Assembly (NCBI GenBank): GCA_959347315.1
Contig: OY365817.1
Coordinates: 1,190,857-1,254,856, forward strand
Reading direction: 5' to 3'
Source of the DNA: Bimastos eiseni
Lineage: Eukaryota; Annelida; Clitellata; Crassiclitellata; Lumbricidae
Length of the DNA stretch: 64,000 bases
The notes under the pieces are model-generated. The model did not search any database and was not told the origin of the DNA. It was given only the letters and a program-made list of their open reading frames with translations. This document shows positions 46,085-59,600 of this stretch, piece by piece (position 1 is the first letter of the stretch; each line of letters starts with the position of its first letter). The translations under genes were made by a program, and so were the position numbers.

Positions 46085-46215
46085 GGAGAAGTATTGGTAT
46101 CGAGTATCGCTGACAGGCTAAAGAAAAGTATCGCGATACACATACGATACCAGCAAAATACACCTATGGCGATACTCACTGCGATACTGACATAGCCTAA
46201 GTATTGCGATACTTT
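46085..46215. repeat. GTATCG/CGATAC-rich palindromic cluster
   Basis: At least eight GTATCG or CGATAC hexamers, including AGTATCGCGATAC, in 130 bp. Inverted copies could fold. The source element is unknown. Confidence 0.5.
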
Positions 46216-46219
46216 TTCG

Positions 46220-48640
46220 CAATATTAGCAGCTCTGGTAGGCTGGGCAATGTGAGCATAAATTATGGATATTGTAGGCCTGTTGCTCTGATAACGGCTTG
46301 GTTTTGATCAATGAATCTTGGTCTTGGGTTTTGATGAACATCGATCGACACCTGCAATAGACACCATCGCCTTAGACGCTGCTATCTAAAAGTTAACGCC
46401 CAGCAATAAACACGATCAATATTTGTAATTGCTACCTACATTTGTATAACGATGGTGAAACAATAAAAAAAACTGTGGTTATGGTTAATTGCTACAGGTT
46501 TTTGTATAGCGACCATATAATGGCCTCGCCCCCTACTGACTACAATGAGTTTGATCGGGTGAGATCCTTGAGCACCGCTGCCCGTTTCATTAGGCTCCTC
46601 GCCATTTTAGGGTTTCTGTGTAGACTACGGATCCGTGCTAGACCGAGATTGAAATCTCTTAAATAAGCCATCATTATGAAGTAGGACAACGTGTGGTAGC
46701 CTACAGATGGTTTGACGTTTCACAATCGATCACTTTGATGTAGACTCTACTGAACTGCAACGGTCAAAAATCAAAGGGTCATGCCCGCCGAGAGGCCGCA
46801 GGGCGGGGTAGGGTAACTCGCAATCAACTCATGGAAAATATTATAATCAGTTATAGAGTTTATGATTTATGCCTTTATTATATAATATTATCGACACTTC
46901 ACTACAATAAATTAAACTTCAAGCATCTTGTAGCGAATATCAGCCTTCTCAAACTGACTGTTTATAACACTTAATTAATTATAAGTAGATTATTTAAGTT
47001 AATTAATTTACAGTGGCGTTTAGTTAATCAAAGCGGCGATTAGATAATATATATTAAAGAAATTAATGCCCAAAGCTATTCATGACGTTTCTAATGACGT
47101 AACGCTTGCAACAACGGTTTTAAAAAGTTGAGGGAGTTGGAAGAGAAAAGCTGTAATATGCCAAGCAAATTTCTGTCGACGGCAACGGCCTCTGTTGTCA
47201 TAAGCTGTCGTTAAACCCTGGATCCATCCGAGTTGGAAGAAGGAAGTTTAAAAAATGTGGTGTCATGTTGAAACCAAGTACACGGATTAATACGAGACTA
47301 AATCGGCGTTTTCTTGTTTAAGATCGTCGCAGTTTAGAGCTACGAGTGTGTAGGAGACAGTTATACTACTCTCAGGTCAAGCTATGTCGTTTAATATGAG
47401 TGAAACGTATGAGTGAGCGATAGGACATTCCTGCCTCTGATCAGTTTGCCAAGCGATTCGTAAGAAGAAATCCGTTGGTAGTCGTTCGACTCTTGAATTT
47501 GAACGTTGCTGGAGATACTTCATTCGATCTGCGTCCGCTTTGTCGTTTGGAATTGCTTTCTACGCTTCGACGAATTACTGACATTGCCTTTGCGGAAGTT
47601 TCTTTCTGTGAGAGAAGAAATTCTGCACTTCGATAACAATTCTACGCGTCTGTCGTATGAAAGAGATATTATGGTGAAGAGGAGATTCGCCTGCCAATTG
47701 TTTAAACAGACCAAAGAATGAACGATGATAATGCATCCTACGTCGTACGCCCTGGGGATCAGATAAGCGAATCAAATAGAATATATTATAGTAATTAACG
47801 CCACTTTAAGTATATAGGGTATTTAATGTGTTGAGACTATGACTGTTGCTTGAAGCCTTATTACAATTACTACAAATAATATTATAAAATATCTAGTGTT
47901 CATTATTTCTGTTCATACTTAACGAGACTAAGCTCTTCTCTACTTCTCAGCCAAGCACGACGATGTCTAATCCGGCGAAGACCGCGACACATCTGAACAT
48001 TACCTTAGGCTTAGATTTTTGCTGTCGTACACGCCTACTGTAGGCCAACTTCTGTCTAAATCCTAGAGGCCCGCTCTACATAGGGTCTGGTATTTTACTG
48101 CATAGGGCCCGAAATTTCTCTACCTAGGGGCCTAGAATTTCTGTCGGCAGGCTTGAACGTGGGTGCATGCATACGCGTTTCAACCGCGGCCACAACTAGC
48201 GACGACAGTACATACATTTCATTACGTAACAATAGGTACAATTGTAATTTGCTAATTAATAATAGAATGTGCGAAAGATAAAGTCTTTCATTATCAATAG
48301 GCCTATCGTCAGTAGATCCTCTACGTATATCGAATTCAGCATATTAGACTACTTAATATAACAAACTGACTCCAGAGTGGTTCATACTAAAAGTAATGCA
48401 GTCCAAAAAGGTCGTAACAGTTACACGCATCTGAGTAGATTTTCATATATGACTTTTATTCCACACTATTGAATACAAAGAGTAAAATACAAAAGATAAT
48501 TAAACAAAGAAAACAATCAAGTAGACCTAACATCTTTAAGGCAAGGTTACTGTGCACCAACTAGATGGTCCATCTGCGATGGAAAAAACGTTCAGCTGAA
48601 GCGCACAGATAGATTTCCTACGAGTTAGTAGCTTTTGACA
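46220..48640. other. Gene-free interval
   Basis: A partial family C-S tail (TGTTGTCATAAGCTGTCGTTAAAC) lies at 47190-47215. The stretch 47300-47720 is less AT-rich and open on both strands, but no domain or splice support was found. Confidence 0.35.
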
Positions 48641-48759
48641 ACAAAATGTTAAACAAGAAGCGTCCTTCTAACTCGTTTCTAGTTACATTCTTTACTTATG
48701 ATAAGGCACATCTACTTACATGCCTTGGTCAGCTACAGTCAGGGCAGCTTCAACAGGTT

Positions 48760-49203
48760 CACACAGACACACCCACACACAGACACACCCACACACAGAC
48801 ACACCCACACACAGACACACCCACACACAGACACACCCACACACAGACACACCCACACACAGACAAACACGCACACAGACACACCCACACACAGACACAC
48901 CCACACACAGACACAACCACACACAGACACACAGACACACCCACACACAGACACCCACACACAGACACACCTACACACAGACACACCCACACACAGACAC
49001 ACATACACGCAGACACACCCACACACAGACACACCCACACACAGACAAACACACACACAGACACACCCACACACAGACAAACACACACACAGACACACCC
49101 ACACACAGACACACCCACACACAGACACACCCACACACAGACAAACACACACACAGACACACCCACACACAGACACACCCACACACAGACAAACACACAC
49201 ACG
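48760..49203. repeat. 16-bp ACACACCCACACACAG array, ~27 units
   Basis: Units of CCCACACACAGACACA with variants AACACACACACAGACA and AACACGCACACAGACA. Every frame is open on both strands, so the long open frames here are not genes. Confidence 0.95.
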
Positions 49204-49464
49204 TGTGATACAGCAAAGGAGAGGACTGGCCATCCACCATTGTATGCTGTGGCTGAGAAAATGAAGTCACCTCATACCCAAGGCTGCCACTTAACCATGA
49301 GCTGCTTTGGTTTCTTGGTATCCCAATAACTTTTAGCACACAAGCTTAGCATACTATTTCTTTGTATCTCTCTGTCTCTCTTTTCATACATAATATAAAA
49401 TACACACTGGCATACAATGTGCTTACAAAAATTTACACACAAGACCCAACAACGTAAATTAGCA

Positions 49465-49780
49465 CATACACGTATACAAACAAGCATACATACATACATA
49501 CAAACATAAATACATACATACATACATACATATATACATACATTCATACATACAAACATACATACATACATACAAACATACATACAAACATACATACATA
49601 CAAACATACATACAAACATACATACATAAATACATACATACATACATACAAACATACATACATACATACTTACAAACATACATACAAACATACATACAAA
49701 CATACATACATACAAACATATATACATACATACATACATACAAACATACATACATAAATACATACATACATGTATAACAT
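49465..49780. repeat. (CATA)/(CAAACATA) array
   Basis: Mainly CATACATACATACAAA. A tRNA-like B box (minus strand GAGGATTTGAATCTCAG) follows at 49812-49830. Confidence 0.95.
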
Positions 49781-49839
49781 TGAATACATAATTATATACA
49801 TAAACCATTAATAGTCAATGAAACTGAGATTCAAATCCT

Positions 49840-50543
49840 CAATAAAAAAACTAAAATGCAATAATATCTGCTTGGCCACAAATAAAGAAAAACTAATCTG
49901 TCATGTTCTCAGATGACTACTTAGTCTAAACCTTCTTAAAGTCATCATATGAACAAGAAGATCGGTTCCTGAAAGTAACAAGGGAGATTTCCTGAGTCAT
50001 GGAAGATGAGCATTTATGCAGGTAATGGGTTAACCCGAGCGCCCCCAGCCGTAGGTATGATTAGTATGGGCAACTTGGGAGTCTTTCACCCTTGGTAAGA
50101 GAAGGTGAGAGACCAACTGCAGTCAATGTGTTCATTCAGACATCTCATCGTCGAGCGGCGAAAGCAGGGGTGGAGACTTAAGGGGGGGGTCATGACGGAC
50201 GATCCCCTCAAAACTTTCAGGTGGAGGAAATGGAGCTGCTTATATCCCACAATATTTCAGAAATATGTCATAAATATTAGAAATTGCCCATAGTTCATTC
50301 TTTTTTGCTGCATATGTTTGGGAATTGAACTTTTTTCCGACCTGTCGTCCAAACCCCAATTTTGTCGACATCTTCCCCCAAACCCAGGACCAAGTCTCCG
50401 CCCATGGGTGAAAGTGACACAGAAAAAAGGAGATTATTATCTTCTATAATTGTGCCATCTTAAACACCCAACATTAACATCGTGAATGGTCAACGCTACT
50501 TTAATGGTAAACAGAGATTCCACCTTTTCACTTTGAACGCCGT
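49840..50543 (-). other. Region downstream of the bark-like stop codon
   Basis: This would include the 3' untranslated region. I found no AATAAA on the minus strand here. No other feature is visible. Confidence 0.35.
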
Positions 50544-51349
50544 TTAAATGGCTGTTTCATTAGGCTTTGGTCGTGGGGGCTTTGATTTGGGGCCTTTAAC
50601 CCCACTGCTGCCACTGGGGCTCGTGTAGGAATCAGCGCTTGCCTTATACCCCACAGAGTCTCCCGGTTGGGACTGGCTACTGTTTGGAGCCCTGTAGCTT
50701 CGACTGGGTCCTGACTCCTGAGAGTAGTTTGCCCAAGACCGTCCCCCAAGTGCATCACCACTCCTTCGCGCCGGCTCAAGGCCAGTGACGCTCGAGTTGA
50801 AACTGTCATCGACATAGGCGCTGTTGTTCCATCCCCCATAGGACGGTACGCGTGCTGAGGTACTGGGAATCTCATTCTCGAGCCTCGGGGGCCCCCTTGC
50901 CTCCCCCGACCTTCGAACCGGGCCAAGGTCGCTGTCATAGTAACTCGACATGTCCGGTTTCGACTGACTGAGGCTGGACGCTGGGGTCGAAGGTCGATGG
51001 AAGTCGAATTTGGCCTTGAAGGCGCTGTCCGTGCTCGAGTCGTCCATCGTGACCCCGGAGAGGTCGAGGAACTTGTTCTGGAGCGAGTTCATCGGAGGGC
51101 GCTGCCGCCGGACCTCGTCCGCTTCAGAGGCTGCCTTCATTGTTGTCGTAGAAACAGCGGATCGGGCGCTGCTTGCACGGATCGACCGGCGTAGTGTCTC
51201 GCGTCGCTCCATCTTCTCCTCCTTGCGGTGGGAAGACTTGACCATTGCAAAAATGGCCATTGGACAGACGACAAGGAGAAGAACTCCACCCGTTATTACG
51301 GCCGCCAGCACGATTGGAACGATGTTGATCACGGGTTGAATGTATGGGT
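50544..51349 (-). CDS. Bark-like exon K (transmembrane helix and cytoplasmic tail)
   Basis: Begins DPYIQPVINIVPIVLAAVIT and continues with GGVLLLVVCPMAIFAMV, a single hydrophobic span. KSSHRKEEKMERRETLRRS follows, marking the cytoplasmic side. The tail is Ser/Pro/Arg-rich with two RRSG(E/D)A motifs and ends PRPKPNETAI. Acceptor actatttcag, phase 1. Confidence 0.9.
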
Positions 51350-53653
51350 CTGAAATAGTCACCCAATTATTATTTATTAGGTAGCTCATTTATTTATCTA
51401 ATAAGTTGATGGTGCTGAGTAATTGTGAGTAAAAGACTTGCTCATGTACTGCCTCATTGGAGGCTTAAACTTATTGTTCTGGTGGATTATTTTAATACTT
51501 CTCTTTCACGGGTTCCCGGACAATTGGGCGCCGGATAGTTCGGCGCAGACAATTCGGGGTATCTACTTACTAAGTTGCTTTAAATGTCACCAAACTTTAC
51601 CTGGTGATCCCTTGCACCGAAAATATTAAAGGGCACTTTTATTCTAAGGTATATATTGCCTTAAATTAATTTTACAATGATCCAAAGATAAATTATAATT
51701 ATTTCATTATATATTTACAAACGTACATAGAAGCATGTACGCGACTGGGCGCGTTTCAATACTAAGTCCGATACTCATTGCGCTATAAATAGCGCAATTC
51801 ATTTAGCTCATATTTTATTCTCACTATCGTATACTGTAATTCTGCAGGTCATCATCAATTAAATAATACAGATAATTATTAGTATTAACATAAGCCAAAT
51901 AATGGAGCATAAATCCTAATAATTATCGGCATAATTCTGATTACATTTGAAATTACTCAACGATTCTAACTTCAGTTGTAAAAGAAATTAACCTAATTAT
52001 TTCTTTTACAGAAAAGTTAAATTTATGTGTCAATGTGAACATGAAAACAACGATACATGTATTACTGGAGTCGTGCTCAAGTACAGTTCTTCCTACTGAC
52101 ATCCTGGTTCTTTCCAGTATACAGCTGATTTTTTAACACTCAACATGGGCATTCAATACTTCTCATGTTACCTCCTTGTTGAAGATGTAGGAATACACCT
52201 CAACAGTATCATCAGTTACCTATCGATTTAATTATTAATAATATAAATATATATATATATATATACACTTATATACTAAATACATACTTATAAACACACA
52301 CCTATACACACATACCCAAACACCTATGCACACACCACACACATCTATACAGTTACACACACCTATACCCAAAGCCCTACACCTGCACACATACACAGAC
52401 ACCTATAGTGTCCCACACTTACACACACTCACATACATACACCTACAAACCTAAACACACACAGATATATATATATATATATATATATATCTGGTGCATT
52501 GCACACACCTCTTTCACAGATGAACGGAAGGAGTGTCTCGCACGGCGCATGTTCCACTTTGTAGTTCCTAAGAACCGTGCATTTCCGATCCTGTTGCCAG
52601 TCGTTGTATATCCACGTTCCCCAGTTGAGGTCATAGTTGTACTGGAACTGGGATACCAGTTCGCCCAGATAGGCCTCGCGTCCGTCTGGGTTGCGCGCCC
52701 AGCCAAGTCGTCCACGGGTCGACTACAGCACAGAAACATTCAGTATTACATAATGGGCCTCTATATATAAACTAGTCAACCTTACGGTTGTGGGAAAATT
52801 TAACTCACTTCCTCTGCTCTGCACAACAAAACATGCAATATTACAATTGTATTCAGGTAAATATAGGAGATTGCTTGGGAAAGCCATAGTACTTGGTAGC
52901 ACATCTGGATCAGAGGTACGTGGAACAGACTGAGAATAAAATAGATTGATGACTTAATATATATGGATGGACAAACGACTATGGTATGACAAACCGTCTT
53001 AGCAATGATGGTGATATTTTTCAATGGCACCTTTTCAAAGTAACTAATCAAAAGTGGTAAGTTTTCAAATGGCCACTACATGATTTAGAGAATGGACATA
53101 ATTCCAGAGAAAGGCAATTAAAAGCTGTAAGGCCTTCCACAGAGATTGCATGGCTTTGCAGAGCTGTTGCATAATATTTATATATGATACGCAAACATTT
53201 ATATCAGCATGTATATATTTATACCTAGGTCTGCAAGGCTTGCACATACATTTGCAGGTATGTATGTAACTATGTATGCATGTACGTATTTAAAATACTT
53301 ACTCTACAGATACTTTCCGCCAGAGCATAGGGAACCACTCCACCGAAGTACCAGTAGCACTTGCTCTCATGCTGACGCCAGCCAGGATAGCACTTACCTA
53401 CAAAAAGCCAACAACACGATCAGCTTAAACTATGCAATCTCCACCAATTTCAGATACCCTGAACATTCATGCCATCTGTTGGCGGGAATCCGTTGATTGG
53501 TTCCACGCTAGTGCGTGGGCCCACCACTGGCGACTCTTTAAGCTTGCTGTTTGATAACTGATGTAGCATCGAGCGATGGTTAGTCTGCGTCTAAATTGGA
53601 GAGAGACAGACAGACAGAGAGAGATAGAGAGACAGAAACAGACAGACAGAGAC

Positions 53654-53686
<33 letters not shown>

Positions 53687-56600
53687 CAGAGACAGAAAGA
53701 GAGAGACAGAGAGAGAGAGACAGAGAGAGAAAGACAGAGAGAGAGTAAGAAAGACAATAAGAGGGAAGAAAGGAAGCTAGTGAACCTACCCTCCAGAACA
53801 GATGCATTCGATGTGAAGAACGGCTCATACTCGACCTGGATGAGGTTGTCATCGTCACGCCTGTCCCACACCCGACCTCTGACATAAGACAATGAGTTCT
53901 GTCCCCACCAATTGTTCTGTGCCTGGACTGATGGGTAGAGTCCATCTGGGTACCTGTCAATCATTGACATGTCACAACCACCTGTCAAACTGTTTGATTC
54001 AAACAAGAGCATTTGTCCAACAAAACTCATCTGTCAGTCATGATCATTCTCCAAATCAGTTCCTTGCCTATGAATTAATCAATCAACAAAATAACCAACC
54101 AATCAAATAACCAATCAATCAAATAACCAATCAATCAAATCAACAATCAATCAACTATCAAATGAGGCTGACACTATCAAGCATCGGGATTTGTTACACA
54201 AGGAACAATTACCAGAGTCATTCACCATAGCAATCACCTGTCCATCATGTTACCAATCAAGCCTAATCAGATGCCAACAATCAAACTCTTGCTAAATCAA
54301 ATTAACAATTATAAGAAATATAATATATCTTTCAGGCACCACCAGATTGCTTTTTAATGACAAGGAACAAAGGAGATCTGGAAGAAGTTTGGATTGACAG
54401 AAGGTGTTGAAAGAGAAATAGACCTTGTTTATTAACAAATGCATATTGCTTGGTAAAGGTTAAAGCATCTAGATCAGAGGTATGTAGAGGAAACTGAGAA
54501 TGAAAAGCCATTCATGTTAGACTAAACTTTCATTAAAGCAGACGTAATTACAAACTCAAAACTTCTAAAGTGCTACTGGAAAGGGTGCTACATAAATTTT
54601 TCATGAACAAATAAGAAATTCTGAGAACGGCCCAACACTTACTTGGTTCGATTGTACATCGTGATCTCATAGACGTTGTACTGGTTGTAGAGAAAGTTCT
54701 GCGAGATCTGATACTTGGCCGATTTGAGGAAGAACGTACTGCGGTTGTAGGAAGACGCCCAGTTATTGTATATGGCATTGAATGTGTAAACCTGATTTAT
54801 GGATATCTACAGAAACAAATAGAAACAAGGTCTCATAGGACTTACAAGTCCTAGGACAGAAGCAAGATTAAAACAGGACTTACAAGATCAACGACAGAAG
54901 CAAGATTAAAACAGGACTTACAAGATCAACGACAGAAGCAAGATTAAAACAGGACTTACAAGTCCTAGGACAGAAGCAAGATTAAAACAGGACTTACAAG
55001 ATCAACAACAGAAGCAAGATTAAAACAGGACTTACAAGATCAACGACAGAAGCAAGATTAAAACAGGACTTACAAGATCAACAACAGAAGCAAGATTAAA
55101 ACAGGACTTACAAGATCAACGACAGAAGCAAGATTAAAACAGGACTTACAAGTCCTAGGACAGAAGCAAGATTAAAACATTACTTACAAGTCCTAGGACA
55201 GAAGCATAGGTCAAACACTCAGCAATAAATGACCAGCAGAAAACAAAGAACTTACAAGTTCAGGAACAGAGGCGTTCAGGATGCATTGGCCAGTGTTGTT
55301 ATAGACGACATTAGATGTGAAGTTGAGTTGGACTCCAAAGGCACCAAAGATGTTTCGATAGTCGACGTCATTGTAAGCGATGTAGTTATATCGAACGTCG
55401 AAGCCCTGAAACGGATTACCTACAGCAACAATGACATTTATCTACTAAATTGCACCAAAGTGAAAGTTTCACGTTCAAAACGAAAGTTTAACTTTTGATT
55501 TATCGTTCCACTAAAGTAAGTAAGCGAGTGCAAAAGAAATACTTTACGATCACACGATCATTACCATAAGCATCATCATTGTCATCTAAGTATGACAATA
55601 AGACAATCGACAATACCTTCGAGATGCAGAGGCTCACAATGCGTATTGTACATGATGATGTTGTTGGTGATGTTGGCGTAGAGCGCTACGTCGTTGTCCT
55701 TGGTCGTAGTGTTGATGCTGATTCCCCCCGCGTTGCGCGCGATGTAGTTGTTGGCGATGGTGAGTAGCCTCGTGTTCTGAATGTAGACATTGACTACACC
55801 GGGTGACGTGTTGTTGAGCACCTTCAGACCGCAGCTCTCGACGTAATTGGAAGAGAACCGGACGCGGATGTTGTTCTCTCCGACGTTCTGGAAGCGCCAA
55901 CCGCCTCCCTCGTTATTTGTCATCGAGTTATTTGTTATGAGTTGGATGCTCGCAATGCCTGAAGAATACCAAAAAGGCGTCATCAATGTCATCATCATTG
56001 TCAACATTAACAATGAGTATATAATACTATATATTTATATATATATATAATATATATGTGTGTGTGATCTGTGACTATATATAATTATATATATATATAT
56101 ACATATATTCACATACGTGTGTGTGTAATGTATTGCTATCGACAGTGGCGCTGGCCTTGAAAATTTGGTACGCAATTTTAAACTGTAATTTAAAAGCAAA
56201 ACGAAAACAGATCGTTTTTAAACAGGAAATGTTCAATTATCGTCCGCTATGGAAAGTGAGCAATATCTATTAGCTATCCTGAGTCTCGAAAACATCAAGA
56301 CACCGTAACTTCAGTACTAAGTAAGTAGTAAGTATGTTCTGACGAAGTTGAAAATTTCATTCCATTTACAAATTATGTGGTTAAATATTTTAATTTATTT
56401 TATTTCTTTAAGATTGTTGTTGACATATTTTTGGTGATTTTTATCCTTTTTTTAGACGCAATTGCGTATTTTGCATCCATGCAGCGCCGCCACTAGCTAT
56501 CGGACAATTATACAAGTGCCACTTCAAGATATCTACTCAGAGGTGCTTTCTGCTCAAGACAAAATAATGTCTGATGTTATTGCTAAGAAATATCTTACAT

Positions 56601-59600
56601 CAGTTAGCAAAACGTTGAGTCTGTATGTGATGGGTCTGAGCATGCTTTAAATACCTGCTCCAAGGTGTTCCCTGCCCTGTTTTTTTCAATGCAAAAATGC
56701 AAATATATAACTTAAGAAAAAGCTGAAATAAAATCATAAAATCTTACCAAAGTCTGGTCGCCATATTGGCGAAAGTGGAAGTGTAACAACTTCCGCAATG
56801 AACCCAAAGTCGCCAAAAGCGGGCGAGGCAGATATGCGTATCGCCATAGTGTCGTAATAAGTCGACGTCTTGTACATCTTCTGTCTATCGACCAAAGAGC
56901 TGTTCGCGGTGATCCTGCCAATCTTGAATACCGGATCAACGTATTCGCTGTTGTACATCTCGATCGCGTTATCGTATAGAGTGTCATTGAAGAGGTTCAC
57001 CTGGAGAAAGCGAATTCCGATCTGCTTTCGCTGAGTCCGGCTCCGGATCACCTTGATGCAGTCTATCGTCTCGAAATCGTACTTATAGTAGAGAAGAACT
57101 CGGTCCTGGATATAGATGAGTTTCTCCGTCGTACACATTCGTATCGTCCCATAGACGTTGTACGGGATTCCACTCTCCACAAGTGGCATGAACTGTGAGT
57201 TGATGTCAGAGGATTGTCCGTTTAGAACGAGAGTGTTGATGGCATAACCATAGTTGTTCTGGATGACGTTGTTCTTTATGAAAAACTGACCCATCGGAGC
57301 CACGTAGTCATATCCGTTCGACGAACCGTGGTGGATTCGGACGTTATCAGACTCCGGAACTCGATACATCGACTGGACCGCAGCCACTTTGTCGTCATGG
57401 AGAATGCCCGCACCGTAGATGTCGACATACGATAGGGAGGAGTATCCTGGAGTGATCTGTCCGTACTCGAACGTCGGGGAAGAGAATCGAATGTTTCCCC
57501 AGTAGTCGTAATCTGACGGAAGGTTCCGTGGGCCGCACCGCACGAAGACATAGTCACGACTCTCCATGCACTGCGGTAGTTTGTAGTTGATCTTGTAGCG
57601 GCACTTTGTCAGGTCTGTCTCACTTCCATCGCACGTGAGAGTCTCACGCCAGAACCACTCAATCACCTGATCGTGCATCTTCGGATAGCCAAGCACAAAG
57701 ATATCATAGTATCGATTGCGACGGACCACAACATTGCTCGACTCTTTCTTCATTGTCCTACACGCGACCTCTGCGGTCCTGTCATTGAAAGCATCATCAC
57801 AGATTATCGTCCAGCGACGTTCTGTCACATTGTATATCTCAATGAATCCCTCGTCAGGAGATGACGTGCCGCGGAGACGGATTTGGTACCCGAGCATCGG
57901 ATCAAGATTTGGGTGGTGGATCATCGGTACTACCACAGGATCGGGGTTTCCGGCCAGATTTGGGTTGGTCTGTGGTTTCAAAACTGGGCCAAACTTGATG
58001 CGATTGGCGTCGCTACCGACTGCCACCAAAGATCCAAGAACAAGAATTCCGATGCTTGGGTAGAGCTGGATCTCGACCCCAGCCTCAATTATCAATGAGA
58101 CATCGCTCATGATCGTAAGATCGCTGGCTACGACGTACGGTTGTATCCGCTTCTGCAGAACAAGATTCTCAGAGATGCGTCCGCCGAGCGGTTGACTGAG
58201 ATCGAGGATCGGACGATACTTTGTTCCAGTGAACAATCGGGCGGTAAAACTATCGGCAGTCAAGAACGGAAAGTACTCGGCGATGGCGAAACTATTCCAG
58301 TCATCGAAATCAAAAATCCGTTTCTTGATTTCCACCTGATCCGACGTTCCCCACCAGTTCTCTGTACAATCCAGATAGTTCTCCAGCAGCGATGATGTGT
58401 GCCCTCCGAGCAATTCGAAGTCCATCTCGGTATTCGTGAAGAGATTCCTGTTGATCGTCATGTTCTGCAATCCACGCACTCCGAGCGCGTATGTCGTTGG
58501 CCTACTAAGTGTAGTAGGCGCAGCAACTGATCTCTTGTTCCGCTTTATAATATTGTACGAGAACCGCGCATCTACCCAGTTTGTAAACGGAGTGTGGCTG
58601 TTCATGTTAAACTCCACAATGTACACTCCAGTGTTCTCGACAAATTCGTTATCGTGCATGTCAAAGTCCTTCTCGGTCCCGGAGATCGTGACGCATCCTG
58701 TCTTGCAGAGATTGCCCTGAAAACGGTTACCTTGGATACTCGAGTTGCAGTAGAATCCATCGACAATAAACTCGAAATTCTCGTTTTTGTAGAACACGGT
58801 TCCATTCATATCGAAACTATGGTTGTAAAGGTCCGTATGGAGGAGATTAACACGAGGCAGTTCAATTGTAAATCCACCTTCCTTGTTCTCCTCAAAAAGA
58901 CAATCCATCAGTCTCCAGATCCAGACGTTATTCGAGTACTCCACCGTGAGGTGTTCCCCAACAACCCCCAGTCCATTCCTTGCCACATAGCACGAGTCCA
59001 GTTCATAGGTGATCTCCGCAACTTTCAGGGTCTGTTGCAACACCTGATACGTCGGAATGTACAGAATGTTGTACTTTGATACGCTTGCGGCGTAAATTGC
59101 CTCAAACTTGTTGTCCGTGATCGATACGCCATAGTAGCGGACGGTCTCCCAGCGATAGCGGAAGAAGAGATCGAGGAATTCGTTGGATGGTTGGTTGTAA
59201 TGACGGGTCGTTACACCGCGGCGATTGCCGGTGATTGTGCTGTTCTTCAGAGAGAGAATTGCAAATGGCCATCTCCAATCCCAGTACTCTGTTAAACAAC
59301 ACTCAAAGCATTGCAACATCTCCGATCATATTCCCAGATTAATAATTACTTATTGTTAATACAAGCATTGGATAAAGAGTGCCTGGAAAAACTGCTACAA
59401 AGAGCCAAGTTACAATCCTTCCAAACAGTCTCTGAACTGGCTAACATGGCATGAGATGCCAGACTCCTTTTCTATATTTTTCACAACCCCAAGCTTGCAC
59501 TAGCCGTCTCTACTGAATGGAATGAACTGTCGGACTTTATTTACAAATCTTTGACACTATCGCTCTTCAAAATTAGCCTTAAGAGATATTTGTTCAAGAC

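Noticed and set aside
48646..49329. Long open frames of His/Thr or Cys/Val repeats in all frames
   Set aside because: They come from the 16-bp ACACACCCACACACAG array, which has no stop in any frame. No unique protein sequence is present.
50525..50541. A second piggyBac terminus (CACTTTGAACGC) just past the bark-like stop
   Set aside because: A 12-bp match without TTAA next to it; likely chance.
52443..52739. 98-codon minus-strand frame over exon J
   Set aside because: It is the +1 shadow of the true exon J frame, which encodes the end of the lectin-like domain.
56712..56987. Short minus-strand frames inside bark-like exon D, and plus-strand frames at 58594-59079 and 60053-60706
   Set aside because: They overlap a frame with clear domains and consistent splice phases and are shadows of it.
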